A stretch of DNA of 64,000 nucleotides from DAIQRJ01 sp963708795. GTDB taxonomy: Bacteria; Actinomycetota; Actinomycetes; Propionibacteriales; DAIQRJ01. The notes under the pieces were generated by a model. It worked only from the letters and a program-made list of their open reading frames with translations, did not search any database and was not told where the DNA came from. Position 1 is the first letter of the stretch; each line of letters begins with the position of its first letter. Position numbers and translations under genes: made by a program. The stretch lies in NCBI GenBank assembly GCA_963708795.1, contig CAVPUH010000003.1:186001-250000 (forward strand), written 5' to 3'. Below, one piece after another: positions 24,716 through 33,510 of this stretch.

Positions 24716-25512
24716 GTCCTCCGACCCATCAGCATGTCGACGTCGACGTGTTCGGTGAAGAGCCCACCCGGTTCGGTCTCGAGCAGGGCGTCACGGAGGC
24801 CGCCCGTGTAGTCCAGGCGTGCGGAGGCGGAGAGTTGAGAGTCGGGCATGGCGGAGTACAGATGCCCGATCACGTAGTCGAGGGTCAGTTCGTCGTCATA
24901 GCTGATCACGGTCCGCGTGATGTCGTCGAAACCCGCGGCTGCGAGCGCATCGCGATAGCTCTGGCGCTCGCGCTCCGACGTCCCGCAGCCCGACGTGACC
25001 GGTCCGAACCAGCTCTCGTTGTGGGCCCGCAGGGCGCGCGCCCAGCCGACATCGTGCAACCAGAGCGGCGATCCGTTGGCGATCACGGCGATCCCACCGC
25101 CCGGGCGTATGAGTGGAGCGAGGTCGGCGAAGAGGCGCTCCGGTCGCATCCAGTGCACGGCGTTGCCGATCGTGACGGCGTCGACCGACGACTCGCCGAG
25201 CAGCCGGCCCAGGGTCGGGATGTCGGTGTCGGAGCCCAGCACCCAGCTGATGTTCGTGATGCCGCGGGCGATTCCGTCGTCGCGGGCGAGTCGGAGCATG
25301 TCGGGTTGCGGATCGACACCGATCACGGACCCGACCGCCGGTGCCAGCGGTGCCGTGAGTTGGCCTGTCCCACACCCCAGGTCGAGCACCACCGAGCGAC
25401 GATCGAGACCGAAGGTGGCGAGGAGGGCGTGCACGACCGAGCGGGGGTAGCCGCGTCGGAACCGCGCGTAGTTCCTCGCCTGTTCACCCGAGAAGTCCGA
25501 GATCGCGCTCAT
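24712..25512 (-). CDS. Class I SAM-dependent methyltransferase
   Basis: A 266-residue methyltransferase with a standard Rossmann core: motif I VVLDLGCGTGQLTAPL, motif II-like VIGVDPQPDML, and post-I AVTIGNAVHWM. The N-terminal segment GEQARNYARFRRGYP is common in the Methyltransf_25/11 groups acting on small molecules. The acceptor is unknown. It is coupled to the downstream kinase-fold gene, so the pair may modify or clear one compound. The neighbouring VOC gene downstream of its start is transcribed in the same direction. Confidence 0.85.
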   Translation of the reverse strand: MSAISDFSGEQARNYARFRRGYPRSVVHALLATFGLDRRSVVLDLGCGTGQLTAPLAPAVGSVIGVDPQPDMLRLARDDGIARGITNISWVLGSDTDIPTLGRLLGESSVDAVTIGNAVHWMRPERLFADLAPLIRPGGGIAVIANGSPLWLHDVGWARALRAHNESWFGPVTSGCGTSERERQSYRDALAAAGFDDITRTVISYDDELTLDYVIGHLYSAMPDSQLSASARLDYTGGLRDALLETEPGGLFTEHVDVDMLMGRRT

Positions 25513-25521
25513 CGCACCTCG

Positions 25522-26363
25522 TCAGGACGTGGGCGGCGTGAACTGGCTGACCGTGAACTGGGCGCCCCACGGGTCGCTGATGAGCGCGGTGCGGGTCCAC
25601 ATCGTGTCCCGCGAGTCGAGCACCTGCGCACCGAGACGCTGTGCGTCGGCCGCCGCGACATCGCGATCGGCGACCGTGAACGACACGTGCCAGTGCGGTT
25701 TCTCCTCAGGCGCCACGGGTGCCAGCCAGGCGATGGCGTCCTCGAAGCCGGCCGGCGCGACGACGTCTGACTGCCGGGATCGGATGTCGGGGTCGATCGT
25801 GGCCTCGAGGTGATCGCCGTAGCCGGGCCGACGGATCAGCGTCGCGAACCCCACGTCGTCGAAGGCCCAGCCGAAGGCTGCGCGGTAGAAGGCCGACGCC
25901 GTGGCCGGATCCGCCGTGTGCAGATCGCTGAAGTTCCACGAGTTCGGTTCGTTCACCGCCTGCGCCCCCAGGCGGCGTCGCGGTTGCCACAACCCGAGTT
26001 CGGCGCCTTCCGGATCGGCGACGGATGCCCCTCGACCGCCCTCCCCCGCGTCTGACGGCGGCGTCAGCACCGAGGCTCCGGCGGCGACGAGACGAGCCAC
26101 GGCGTCGTCGGCGTCGTCGACGCTCACGTAGGTGTTCCACGCTGCCGGGCCGGTCGTGGCTTCCGCGAGCCCGGCGACGTCTCGGCCGTCGAGCTGGGCG
26201 ATCAGGTAGCGAGGGCTGACGCCGGGTGGCGTGGCAGTGGTGAACGTCCAGCCGAAGAGTGCTCGTAGAACGCGGCGGCGGCATCGGGATCCGGTTGTCG
26301 AGCGTCGATCCAGCTCGGGACGCCGTCGGGATAGGTGCGGGCGTCGGTCGGGTCGCTGGCCAT
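25522..26363 (-). pseudogene. Two-domain VOC family protein (frameshifted as sequenced)
   Basis: The gene starts at ATG 26363 with TACGAT 6 nt upstream (leaderless) and reads DGVPSWIDARQPDPDAAAAF. Near 26262 a one-base loss shifts the frame, and the next frame continues exactly with ALFGWTFTTATPPGVSPRYL. Two tandem VOC domains follow. The second begins NEPNSWNFSDLHTADPATA with FYRAAFGWAFDD and ends SDPWGAQFTVSQFTP. Restored length is about 280 residues, typical of the actinobacterial two-domain glyoxalase family (CFP30B/27 kDa-antigen type). The single shift and full conservation on both sides suggest a sequence error. Confidence 0.78.
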
Positions 26364-26484
26364 CGAGCGATCGTAGCCAGCGGCTACCCCATCCGTCGCG
26401 GTCGATCGCGCCGGCCCGCGGCGCGACCGACCGACAGTCAGACCCCGCCGCTGCCCGGTTGCCCATGTCCGACAGGGTGGAGTC

Positions 26485-26952
26485 ATGCCAACCTCCAGTG
26501 TCGAGTTCGTGGACGCCGGCTCACGCCGCGTCGCCCGCCGAGTCGTGGTCGATGCCGCACCGGGTCAGATCTTCGCCTTGGTGGCGGACCCGCACCGGCA
26601 TCGCGAGCTCGACGGCTCGGGCACGATTCGAGATGTCGCGGTGGACGGCCCGCACGTGTTGAGCGAGGGTGCGAGGTTCAGCGTGGGCATGAAGCAGTTC
26701 GGTGTCCCGTACCGGATCACCTCGACGGTCACGGAGTTCACCGACGGCAGCGTGATCGAGTGGCAGCACCCGCTGGGCCACCGCTGGCGCTGGGAATTCG
26801 CCGATATCGGCACGGGCAGCACGCAGATCACCGAGATCTTCGACTACTCCACGTCCAAGGCACCTCGGCTGCTCGAGCTCATCGGTCAGCCGAAGAAGAA
26901 CGCCGAGGGGATCACCCGGACGCTCGACGGGCTGGCGGGTCGCTTCGCCTGA
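26485..26952 (+). CDS. SRPBCC (polyketide cyclase/dehydrase) family protein
   Basis: A 155-residue START-like fold protein: RRVVVDAAPGQIFALVADPH at the N-terminus, TSTVTEFTDGSVIEWQHPLG in the central sheet, and a long C-terminal helix LLELIGQPKKNAEGITRTLD. Such proteins bind hydrophobic ligands in a deep cavity; the ligand is not predictable. An RBS, GGTGGAG, lies 4-5 nt before ATG 26485. It is divergent from the VOC gene and convergent with the DoxX-like gene. Confidence 0.85.
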   Translation: MPTSSVEFVDAGSRRVARRVVVDAAPGQIFALVADPHRHRELDGSGTIRDVAVDGPHVLSEGARFSVGMKQFGVPYRITSTVTEFTDGSVIEWQHPLGHRWRWEFADIGTGSTQITEIFDYSTSKAPRLLELIGQPKKNAEGITRTLDGLAGRFA

Positions 26953-26978
26953 ACTGCCGCCAGCTCAGCTCGCGCAGG

Positions 26979-27347
26979 TCAGCTCACGAAGCGGCCGATG
27001 GCCACGAATGCCGCCATCAGCAGGAGGACCAGGTTGCCGGGCAGGACCTTCATCTCGCCCCGGCGGTAGTGCGTGACAATCGCGCCGACCTGCAGGAGCA
27101 CCAACCCGATCGCGGCGATCGGCGTGAGGACAGTGGCGATGCCGGTTGCCCACGGCAGGATCAAGCCGATCGCCCCGAGGACCTCGGCCGCGCCGATCCC
27201 CTTCAACTGGGAAGCGGAGAAGTCGGTGGTCCACTCCATGTTCGCCCGAGCCTCGAGCTTCGGCTTCGGTGTGAGGAGTTTCCCCAACCCGACCACGAGA
27301 TAGATCGCGGCCAGCACACCGGACACGATCCACAGCACAACGTTCAT
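26979..27347 (-). CDS. DoxX-like small membrane protein
   Basis: A 122-residue protein with four membrane helices (about residues 2-20, 48-68, 72-92 and 103-120) and the DoxX-like features YLVVGLGKLLTPKPK, LKGIGAAEVLGAIGLILP and VGAIVTHYRRGE. DoxX-like proteins are thought to take part in redox or thiol homeostasis in the membrane. The start is ATG 27347 with GGAG upstream (gacggagcgttg); the frame open to 27431 adds an unsupported Arg/Pro-rich stretch. It is a single gene. Confidence 0.83.
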   Translation of the reverse strand: MNVVLWIVSGVLAAIYLVVGLGKLLTPKPKLEARANMEWTTDFSASQLKGIGAAEVLGAIGLILPWATGIATVLTPIAAIGLVLLQVGAIVTHYRRGEMKVLPGNLVLLLMAAFVAIGRFVS

Positions 27348-27456
27348 CAACGCTCCGTCGGGTGAGGGATCGACTGCCTTCCCCCAGCGTGGACCCGATC
27401 GGACGCTCCGGCAAGGAGGCGCAACGGGCACCGACTTCGGCTACGGCCCACTTCGG

Positions 27457-28359
27457 CTACGTGATCGTGACGACGAGCCGACCGGCGACGTGGCCGGCCT
27501 GGCTCATGGCCTGGGCGTCCCCTGCCTCGGCGAGCGGGAACGTCCTCTCGACGGGAATGTGCAACGCGCCCTGTTCGAACAACCGGGCGGCCGCGGCGAA
27601 CGACGCGGCGGCGTCGGAGCCGGACGTCGAGACCTGAGCGCCGAGCTGCGGCGCGGTGAAGTCCGCGATGGACAGCACCTTCGCGGGGTCGCCGGTGAGT
27701 TCGATCAGCTCGGCGATCACGCCCGAGCCGGCGATGTCCAGCGCGGCGTCGACGCCGTCGGGCGCGAGATCCCGCACGCGTTCGACCAAGCCGTCGCCAT
27801 ACGTGGTCGCGACCGCGCCGAGCGACCTGAGGTAGTCGAGGTTCCGCTCGCTCGCGGTCCCGATCACGCTGATGCCACGGTCGCGGGCGATCTGGACGAC
27901 CGCCGACCCGACGCCACCGGCGGCTCCGCTGACGACAAGCGTTTCCCCGGCCGCCACCCCGACCTGGTCGATGATCCGGGCGGCGGTCTCGACGGGAACC
28001 GGGAATCCCGCCGCCTCCTCGAACGACAGTCCGTCGGGCTTGAGCGCCCAGTTCGACAGGACGGCGTGCTCGGCGAGTGTCGCCGAACCCGTGCCGAACA
28101 CGGCGTCACCGACGGCCACGCCGGTCACTCCCTCGCCGACCTCGTCGACGACGCCCGAGGCATCGACGCCTGTACCCGACGGCAGGTCGATCGGAATCTG
28201 CGCCGTCAGGTAGCCCGACCGGATCTTCCAGTCCATCCCGTTGACCCCGGCGGCGCGGACCGCGATCCGCACCTTGCCCCGCCCCGCGTGCGGCTCGGGC
28301 ACCTCCACGACCTGCAACACCTCGGGGCCGCCGTACTCGGCGAACTGAACCGCCTTCAT
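27457..28359 (-). CDS. NADP-dependent quinone-oxidoreductase-like protein (MDR superfamily)
   Basis: A 300-residue zinc-independent medium-chain dehydrogenase/reductase. It has the GroES-like N-terminus MKAVQFAEYGGPEVLQVVEV, RAAGVNGMDWKIRSGY without the zinc Cys/His set, the NADPH-binding motif VVSGAAGGVGSAVVQIA (GxxGxxG) and the C-terminal VERTFPLAEAGDAQAMSQAG. These enzymes reduce quinones or enones with NADPH. Start ATG 28359 follows GAGGAGA by 5 nt. The upstream flavoprotein gene ends 10 nt before, so the two form an operon of redox enzymes. Confidence 0.9.
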   Translation of the reverse strand: MKAVQFAEYGGPEVLQVVEVPEPHAGRGKVRIAVRAAGVNGMDWKIRSGYLTAQIPIDLPSGTGVDASGVVDEVGEGVTGVAVGDAVFGTGSATLAEHAVLSNWALKPDGLSFEEAAGFPVPVETAARIIDQVGVAAGETLVVSGAAGGVGSAVVQIARDRGISVIGTASERNLDYLRSLGAVATTYGDGLVERVRDLAPDGVDAALDIAGSGVIAELIELTGDPAKVLSIADFTAPQLGAQVSTSGSDAAASFAAAARLFEQGALHIPVERTFPLAEAGDAQAMSQAGHVAGRLVVTIT

Positions 28360-28369
28360 GGACTTCTCC

Positions 28370-29506
28370 TCACATCGACGTCGCTTTGATCGCCTTCGAG
28401 ACTGCCTCGGCCTCATGCGCGATGTCGTGGAGCTGGCCGGAGAGCTGCACGGAGATGCCGACGAAGTACAGCCCGGGCGCCTGGGGCTGCTCCTGGGGTC
28501 CGTGAACGCGCGGTGCCCCGGTGTCGTCGAGGACGTCGAGGTCACCGACCAGACCGCGCAGATCCGGGCGGTAACCGGTGGCAGCGACGATCGCGTCGGC
28601 TCGCATGCTCGTACCGTCGACCAACCTGACATCCTGCCCGCTCACGGACTCGATCTCTGCGACGACCCGGATCCGGCCGTCGCGCACCGCGTCCACGAAA
28701 CCGTGGTCGAGGATCGGGATGGTCTTAGACCGGAGGAACTGGGTGAACCCGTCCCCCGGTGGCGCGGGCAGCCCTGCTCCGGTCAGGTCGGGGACGGTCA
28801 ACCGCCGAAGCGTTCCGACCAGGGGGTCCAGTGCCCGTTCCGGAAGCCGACGCATGGCGAGTCCGGCCAGCTGACTCGGGATGCCCAGGGTGTCGCGGCG
28901 GACGATGTTCGGCGGGGTCCGCACCGAGAGACGCACCTCGGTCGCGACCCCGGCCACCTCGACGGCGATCTCGGCAGCCGAGTTGCCCGCGCCGACGACC
29001 AGGACGGCCTGACCTGCATAGCCGGATGGCTCCCGATAGGCGGCGGAATGGACGAACGATCCCGGGAACGATTCGATACCCGGCCAGTCCGGGATGCGTG
29101 GCTCTCGGCAGTAGCCCGTGGCGACGACGACCGTCGGTGCGTGCCGCACACCTCGCGAGGTCTCCACGCGCCAGCCGGCCGGATCACGCTCGATCCTGAG
29201 CACCTCCACCCCGAACTCCGGCTCGATGCCGAACCTGCGGGCGTAGTCCTCGAGATAGCCGACGAAATCATCACGCCGGACCCACGGGCCCAGACGGCGC
29301 GGCATCGGGGCACCCGGCATTCCGGAGAGCCAGCGGACCGTGTGGAGACGAAGCCCGTCGTAACGACTCCGCCACGAGGGCGCGGCCGAGTCGGCCTGCT
29401 CGAGAACGACCGATTGGATGCCGCGCCGGGCGAGGGTGGCCGCCACGGCCAGGCCGGCGGGGCCGGCACCGATGATGACCGTCTCATCAGCCACGCCGGT
29501 GACCAT
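28370..29506 (-). CDS. Flavin-containing monooxygenase-like NAD(P)/FAD protein
   Basis: A 378-residue two-dinucleotide-binding flavoprotein. The FAD motif GAGPAGLAVAATLARRG is at the N-terminus, and the NADPH motif VVGAGNSAAEIAVEV near residue 175. The intervening PGSFVHSAAYREPS and the terminal VAATGYRPDL are typical of group-B flavin monooxygenases and their CzcO/TrkA-like relatives. It is likely to use NADPH and O2 on an organic substrate or to act as a disulfide-type oxidoreductase. TATGGT 7 nt upstream of an in-frame GTG at 29494 suggests that a leaderless start there may be the true one. It forms an operon with the quinone-oxidoreductase gene. Confidence 0.87.
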   Translation of the reverse strand: MVTGVADETVIIGAGPAGLAVAATLARRGIQSVVLEQADSAAPSWRSRYDGLRLHTVRWLSGMPGAPMPRRLGPWVRRDDFVGYLEDYARRFGIEPEFGVEVLRIERDPAGWRVETSRGVRHAPTVVVATGYCREPRIPDWPGIESFPGSFVHSAAYREPSGYAGQAVLVVGAGNSAAEIAVEVAGVATEVRLSVRTPPNIVRRDTLGIPSQLAGLAMRRLPERALDPLVGTLRRLTVPDLTGAGLPAPPGDGFTQFLRSKTIPILDHGFVDAVRDGRIRVVAEIESVSGQDVRLVDGTSMRADAIVAATGYRPDLRGLVGDLDVLDDTGAPRVHGPQEQPQAPGLYFVGISVQLSGQLHDIAHEAEAVSKAIKATSM

Positions 29507-29530
29507 ACGCCGGGGCCACCCACCCCATGC

Positions 29531-30088
29531 TCACGCGGTGACGCGGTAGTGCAGATGCACGACGCCGTTGGCGAAACGACGTTCCTCGAGGAGTTCGAGC
29601 CCGAACCGCACGCGGGCCGGAATCGCCGGGGTGCCGCCGCCCACGACCATCGGGCACACGATGAGATGGATCTCGTCGACCAGGCCCGCCCTGATCGCCT
29701 GGGCGGCCAGCGTCGGACCGCCGACGGTGATGTCACGCGTCGTGGTCGTCTTGAGCACCCGGATCGCCGCCGGATCGAACGAGGGCTCGATCCGTGTTCG
29801 AGCACTCGAAACCGTGGTCAGCGTCGTCGAGTACACGACCTTCTCGGCTGCGCGCCAGATCTCGGCATAGTCGCGCTCGACCTCGGAAGCGCTTGCGGTC
29901 GGAAGGGTCTCCCAGGCGAGCATCACCTCGTAGAGCCTTCGCCCGTAGAGATACGTCCCGATCGGCCGCTCGAGTTCGTTGACGAACGCATGCACTTCGG
30001 GGTCCGGAGCCGACCAGTCGAACGAACCGTTCTCGTCCGCGACATATCCGTCCAGCGACGCGATCGCCGAGTAGATCAGCTTGGCCAT
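29531..30088 (-). CDS. Dihydrofolate reductase-fold (RibD C-terminal) family protein
   Basis: A 185-residue RibD_C/DHFR-like reductase: LIYSAIASLDGYVADENGSF at the N-terminus, YLYGRRLYEVMLAWE, a central DITVGGPTLAAQAIRAGLVD with the NADPH-binding GGP, and VCPMVVGGGTP. Members of this family (YwjB/YyaP-like) are stand-alone reductases of unknown substrate and do not replace DHFR or RibD. A GGAG-type RBS (aaggagtgatcc) precedes ATG 30088. It is divergent from the dipeptidase gene. Confidence 0.88.
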   Translation of the reverse strand: MAKLIYSAIASLDGYVADENGSFDWSAPDPEVHAFVNELERPIGTYLYGRRLYEVMLAWETLPTASASEVERDYAEIWRAAEKVVYSTTLTTVSSARTRIEPSFDPAAIRVLKTTTTRDITVGGPTLAAQAIRAGLVDEIHLIVCPMVVGGGTPAIPARVRFGLELLEERRFANGVVHLHYRVTA

Positions 30089-30177
30089 GGATCACTCCTT
30101 CGCTCGGATGGCCACAACGGCCGTGGTGATGACAGCGCGCCGGGGCGAAACTCATCGGCGTACGCCAGGATGGACCG

Positions 30178-31146
30178 ATGTCGAGCGCCCGTGCCGTCCC
30201 GTTCTGGGATCAGCACGCATGCCTGCCGCTCGTCGTGGGAACTGACGTCGATCCGTTGGCCCGTTATCAGCGGAGGGGCGGCGCGCTCGTCACGCTCAAC
30301 GCCGGCTATGCACCACAGTCGGCGGCTGACGTTCGCGCGCTCCTCGGTTCCTACCGCGAACGCGTCGAGTCCGACGCCCGTTTCACCTTCTGCCGCACGA
30401 CGAAGGACATCGATGCGGTCATGGCCGACGACCGGATCGGCGTGGTGTTCGACCTCGAGGACGCCGGGCCGCTGGAGGCCGACGTCGGAAACGTCGCCGC
30501 GTTCCACGCCCTCGGCGTCCGCGCACTCGCCCCGACCTACAACCATCGGAATGCCGCCGGTGGTGGGTGCCTCGACGTCGACGACAGCGGACTCACGCCC
30601 TTCGGCCGCGACCTACTGCGCGAACTGAACGCCGTCGGCGTGACAGCGGACGGATCGCACGGTAGCGCTCGGACCGGGTTGGACTTGTGCGCGTACTCGG
30701 ACAAGCCGGTCGTCTACTCACACTCGAACCTGCGCACAGTCTGGGAACACCCGCGCAACATCACCGACGACCAGGCTCGCGCTTGCGCCGGCACGGGCGG
30801 TGTCATCGGCATCACCGGAGTGGGCATCTTCCTCGGACCCAACACCCCGACCGTCGACGCCATGATCGCGCACCTCGAATTCGCGATCGACCTCGTCGGT
30901 ATTGATCACGTCGGACTCGGCTCGGACTATCCGTTCGACGCCGACGACTTCGCCCGGGAACTCTCCGACCACCCGCACCTGTTCCCCGACGACTACACCC
31001 GTTGGGGTCCGATCGGGTTCGTGCCGCCCGAACGCCTGTCGACCGTCCCGCATGCGCTCGCCAAACGCGGTTTCGACGACGCGGCCATCGAGGCAATCAT
31101 GTTCGGCAACTTCGCCCGGGTCGCTGCCGCGAACGAAGCGGGCTGA
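30178..31146 (+). CDS. Membrane dipeptidase (peptidase M19) family protein
   Basis: A 322-residue zinc dipeptidase-like protein. Recognisable M19 features are a VVFDLEDAGPLEADVGNVAA core (the family's bridging-Glu region), ALAPTYNHRNAAGGGCLD, LNAVGVTADGSH with a metal-site His, VVYSHSN (second His) and IDHVGLGSDYPFD near the C-terminus. The first metal motif, normally DGHND, reads WDQHAC, so one metal ligand may differ and activity on dipeptides is not assured. Start ATG 30178 is preceded by CAGGAT 6 nt upstream, so it is probably leaderless. Confidence 0.85.
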   Translation: MSSARAVPFWDQHACLPLVVGTDVDPLARYQRRGGALVTLNAGYAPQSAADVRALLGSYRERVESDARFTFCRTTKDIDAVMADDRIGVVFDLEDAGPLEADVGNVAAFHALGVRALAPTYNHRNAAGGGCLDVDDSGLTPFGRDLLRELNAVGVTADGSHGSARTGLDLCAYSDKPVVYSHSNLRTVWEHPRNITDDQARACAGTGGVIGITGVGIFLGPNTPTVDAMIAHLEFAIDLVGIDHVGLGSDYPFDADDFARELSDHPHLFPDDYTRWGPIGFVPPERLSTVPHALAKRGFDDAAIEAIMFGNFARVAAANEAG

Positions 31147-31204
31147 GGTCGGGACCGAAGCAGTTCGCCCCCGGGCTGGCGTGGGCAGCGCCACGGCCTG
31201 ACCG

Positions 31205-31684
31205 TCAGGGTGGGTCCAGGACGAGCCCGAGGTTCTTCGGCCCGGCGAAGGCGAAGTCGATCTGCTCCACGTTTCCGCCGGCGGCTTCGTGATGTGTGGT
31301 GATTGCCTGGAGAAGCGCCGACCGTCCCAAGCGCTCGGTCGCCGACCAGAAGTTGCAGCACGGAACGACCACCACGGGACGGACCAACGCGGAGTCGACC
31401 ACCGCGCGCAACGCCTCGTCGGGATGCAGTCCCACGATCAGGTCGTAATAGTCGGCCATGTCCGAGCTGTACTCGGCCTCACGCCCGGCGACGCCCTTGA
31501 GGGTCCATCCGCGCGGATCGACCACGTCGCATTCGTAGCCGTAACGCTTCGCGAGGATCCGCGCCAGCATGCCCTGCCCACCGGCCACGTCGGCGACGTA
31601 CCGGGCGTCGGGGAAGCGCCGGCTCACGAACGCGGCCAGGACGTCGAACCGGGCGGGGTCGCCGTGGAATCGGTGACGCGGCAC
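31205..31684 (-). CDS. Small methyltransferase-like protein
   Basis: A 159-residue protein with a compact Rossmann-type core: RYVADVAGGQGMLARILAKR (motif I), ECDVVDPRG (acidic residue after strand 2), YDLIVGLHPDEALRAVVDSA and VVVVPCCNFWS. This is a minimal SAM-methyltransferase-like layout, close to a conserved hypothetical family whose members have the same PCCNFW motif. The Cys pair could bind metal or be catalytic. Function is unproven. Start GTG 31684 has TAGGCT 6 nt upstream (leaderless). It is convergent with the dipeptidase. Confidence 0.72.
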   Translation of the reverse strand: MPRHRFHGDPARFDVLAAFVSRRFPDARYVADVAGGQGMLARILAKRYGYECDVVDPRGWTLKGVAGREAEYSSDMADYYDLIVGLHPDEALRAVVDSALVRPVVVVPCCNFWSATERLGRSALLQAITTHHEAAGGNVEQIDFAFAGPKNLGLVLDPP

Positions 31685-31860
31685 GCCCCCAGCCTAGATC
31701 GCGTAACCCTGGGTGACCCAGGCAGCGCGAAGGGTCAGATTTCTACGTCCTGGTAACGCATTTGGCATCGCAGGCCCCCTCGATCGGACTGACCCTGGCC
31801 GTTTCCGGCAACCGCTGATACTTTCCGTGACAGCCGATCGGTGGAGCCTCGAGGAGTGCC

Positions 31861-33453
31861 ATGAGCGATGCGCGGGCGTTGCCGCTCGAAGGTTCGGTGG
31901 CGGATCGCGCCGTGCGCCTGGCCAGGCGCCCAGAGCGGACACGGAACCTCGTGTCGCTGACGTCGCCCGTTGAGCGACTGCCCGTGTCGAGCCCGGGTTC
32001 CGCCCTCGTCGACCTCCTCCCGATCGCCGTCATCTGTCTCGACGAGATGGCCGAGGCCGTCTTCGTCAACGCCGCGTGGCTGACGTTGACCGGCCGTGGC
32101 GTCGATGCCGAACTCGGGTCCGGCTGGACCGAGTCGTTCCTCCCGGACGAGCGAGCCATCCGCACCGACTGGATCCGGCGAGGCGCACAGGAGCGTCGAG
32201 CGGTGGCCAAGGACATCTGGGTCAGCACCGTCATCGGGCAGCGTCTGCTCCGGATGGCCGGTCAGCCACACCTCGACAGGGACGGCGCGCTCCGGTCCTA
32301 CGTGGTGTGCGCGACCGACGTGACCGAGCAGGTCGCCCGGGAGGATCGACTGTCACATGCGGCCCGGCACGACGCGTTGACGGGTCTGGCGAACCGGGCC
32401 GGCTTCCTCGAAGCGGCGGCACGGGTGGCGTCGGAGGCCACCCGGAGCGGCTCCACGGCGGCCCTGCTGTTCGTCGACCTCGACGACTTCAAGCTCGTGA
32501 ACGACATCGGCGGCCACGCGGTCGGCGACGAGGTGCTCCGCATCGTCGCCAACCGTCTGGAAGCCGCCATCCGACCAGCCGACGTGGTGGCGCGATTCGG
32601 CGGCGACGAGTTCGCTGTGATGCTCGTCGACGTCGACTCGGTGGATGACGCGCTCGCCGTCGCGGAGCGGATGCTGCACGGGCTGACCGCGTCGATCGCG
32701 GTGCAGGGCCTCGACTGGCGACTCGGCGCGAGCATCGGGGTGGCGCTCACGATCGACGACAACGTGACCGACCTGCTCGAGCGCGCCGACGCGTCGCTCT
32801 ACGCCGCCAAGTCGCGTGGCAAGAACGCCGTGATCGTCAGTGAGTCGGTCCCGACCGCGAGGGTGGAGTCGCCCGGCCACGCCGAAACCGACCCCGGGGT
32901 CGACTCGGCATCCTCGTCGGCCCTGGGCGCCGCGATGCGGCCCTTCCACGGCGTGCACTTCTACACCGGCGACGACGACCTGATGCCGACGCTCTCCGGA
33001 TACGTCGACGCCGGCTTGTTGCAGGACGCGGTGATCGTCGTGGCCACGCCCGAACACCGGCTCGCGTTGCGGGGACGGATGGACGATCGACGCTTGGAGC
33101 AGGCCCGCGCCGAAGGGCGCTACATCGAACTGGACGCGGCCGAGACCCTACGTCGATTCATGCGCAACGGCTCCCCGGACCCGGAGCTGTTCCGCATGGT
33201 CGTGGTCAACCCGCTCCTGCATGCCGCCGTGAAGCACGGTCGGCTCCACGTCTTCGGCGAGATGGTCGGACTGTTGTGGGCGGACGGGCGGACTGCGGCA
33301 GCCCTGCAACTCGAGCAACTCTGGAACGACCTGCAGGCGAACGTGTCTTTCGCTCTGCTGTGCGCCTACCCGCTCTCCGCCGTCGACATCGATGCGGGTG
33401 ACGGTTTCCGCCAGATCTGTGCTCAGCACAGCGCGGTGCTCAGCGCGGGTTAG
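31861..33453 (+). CDS. PAS-GGDEF-MEDS diguanylate cyclase-like signalling protein
   Basis: A 530-residue cytosolic protein. A PAS domain (about residues 45-155) contains LLPIAVICLDEMAEAVFVNA and ends YVVCATDVTEQ. A GGDEF domain (about 165-325) has DALTGLANRAGFLEA and the intact active-site motif FGGDEF near residue 247, so c-di-GMP synthesis is likely. No RxxD inhibitory site is obvious. The C-terminal ~170 residues form a MEDS (DcmR-sensory-like) domain with GVHFYTGDDDLMPTLSGYVD and RFMRNGSPDPELFRMVVVNP. Start ATG 31861 has GAGGAG 5 nt upstream. No EAL partner is nearby. Confidence 0.88.
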   Translation: MSDARALPLEGSVADRAVRLARRPERTRNLVSLTSPVERLPVSSPGSALVDLLPIAVICLDEMAEAVFVNAAWLTLTGRGVDAELGSGWTESFLPDERAIRTDWIRRGAQERRAVAKDIWVSTVIGQRLLRMAGQPHLDRDGALRSYVVCATDVTEQVAREDRLSHAARHDALTGLANRAGFLEAAARVASEATRSGSTAALLFVDLDDFKLVNDIGGHAVGDEVLRIVANRLEAAIRPADVVARFGGDEFAVMLVDVDSVDDALAVAERMLHGLTASIAVQGLDWRLGASIGVALTIDDNVTDLLERADASLYAAKSRGKNAVIVSESVPTARVESPGHAETDPGVDSASSSALGAAMRPFHGVHFYTGDDDLMPTLSGYVDAGLLQDAVIVVATPEHRLALRGRMDDRRLEQARAEGRYIELDAAETLRRFMRNGSPDPELFRMVVVNPLLHAAVKHGRLHVFGEMVGLLWADGRTAAALQLEQLWNDLQANVSFALLCAYPLSAVDIDAGDGFRQICAQHSAVLSAG

Positions 33454-33510
33454 CCGAGCGGACGCCACGCAACGGCCCGGAACACTGCCCTGGCAACGGA
33501 GTCGACCAGG

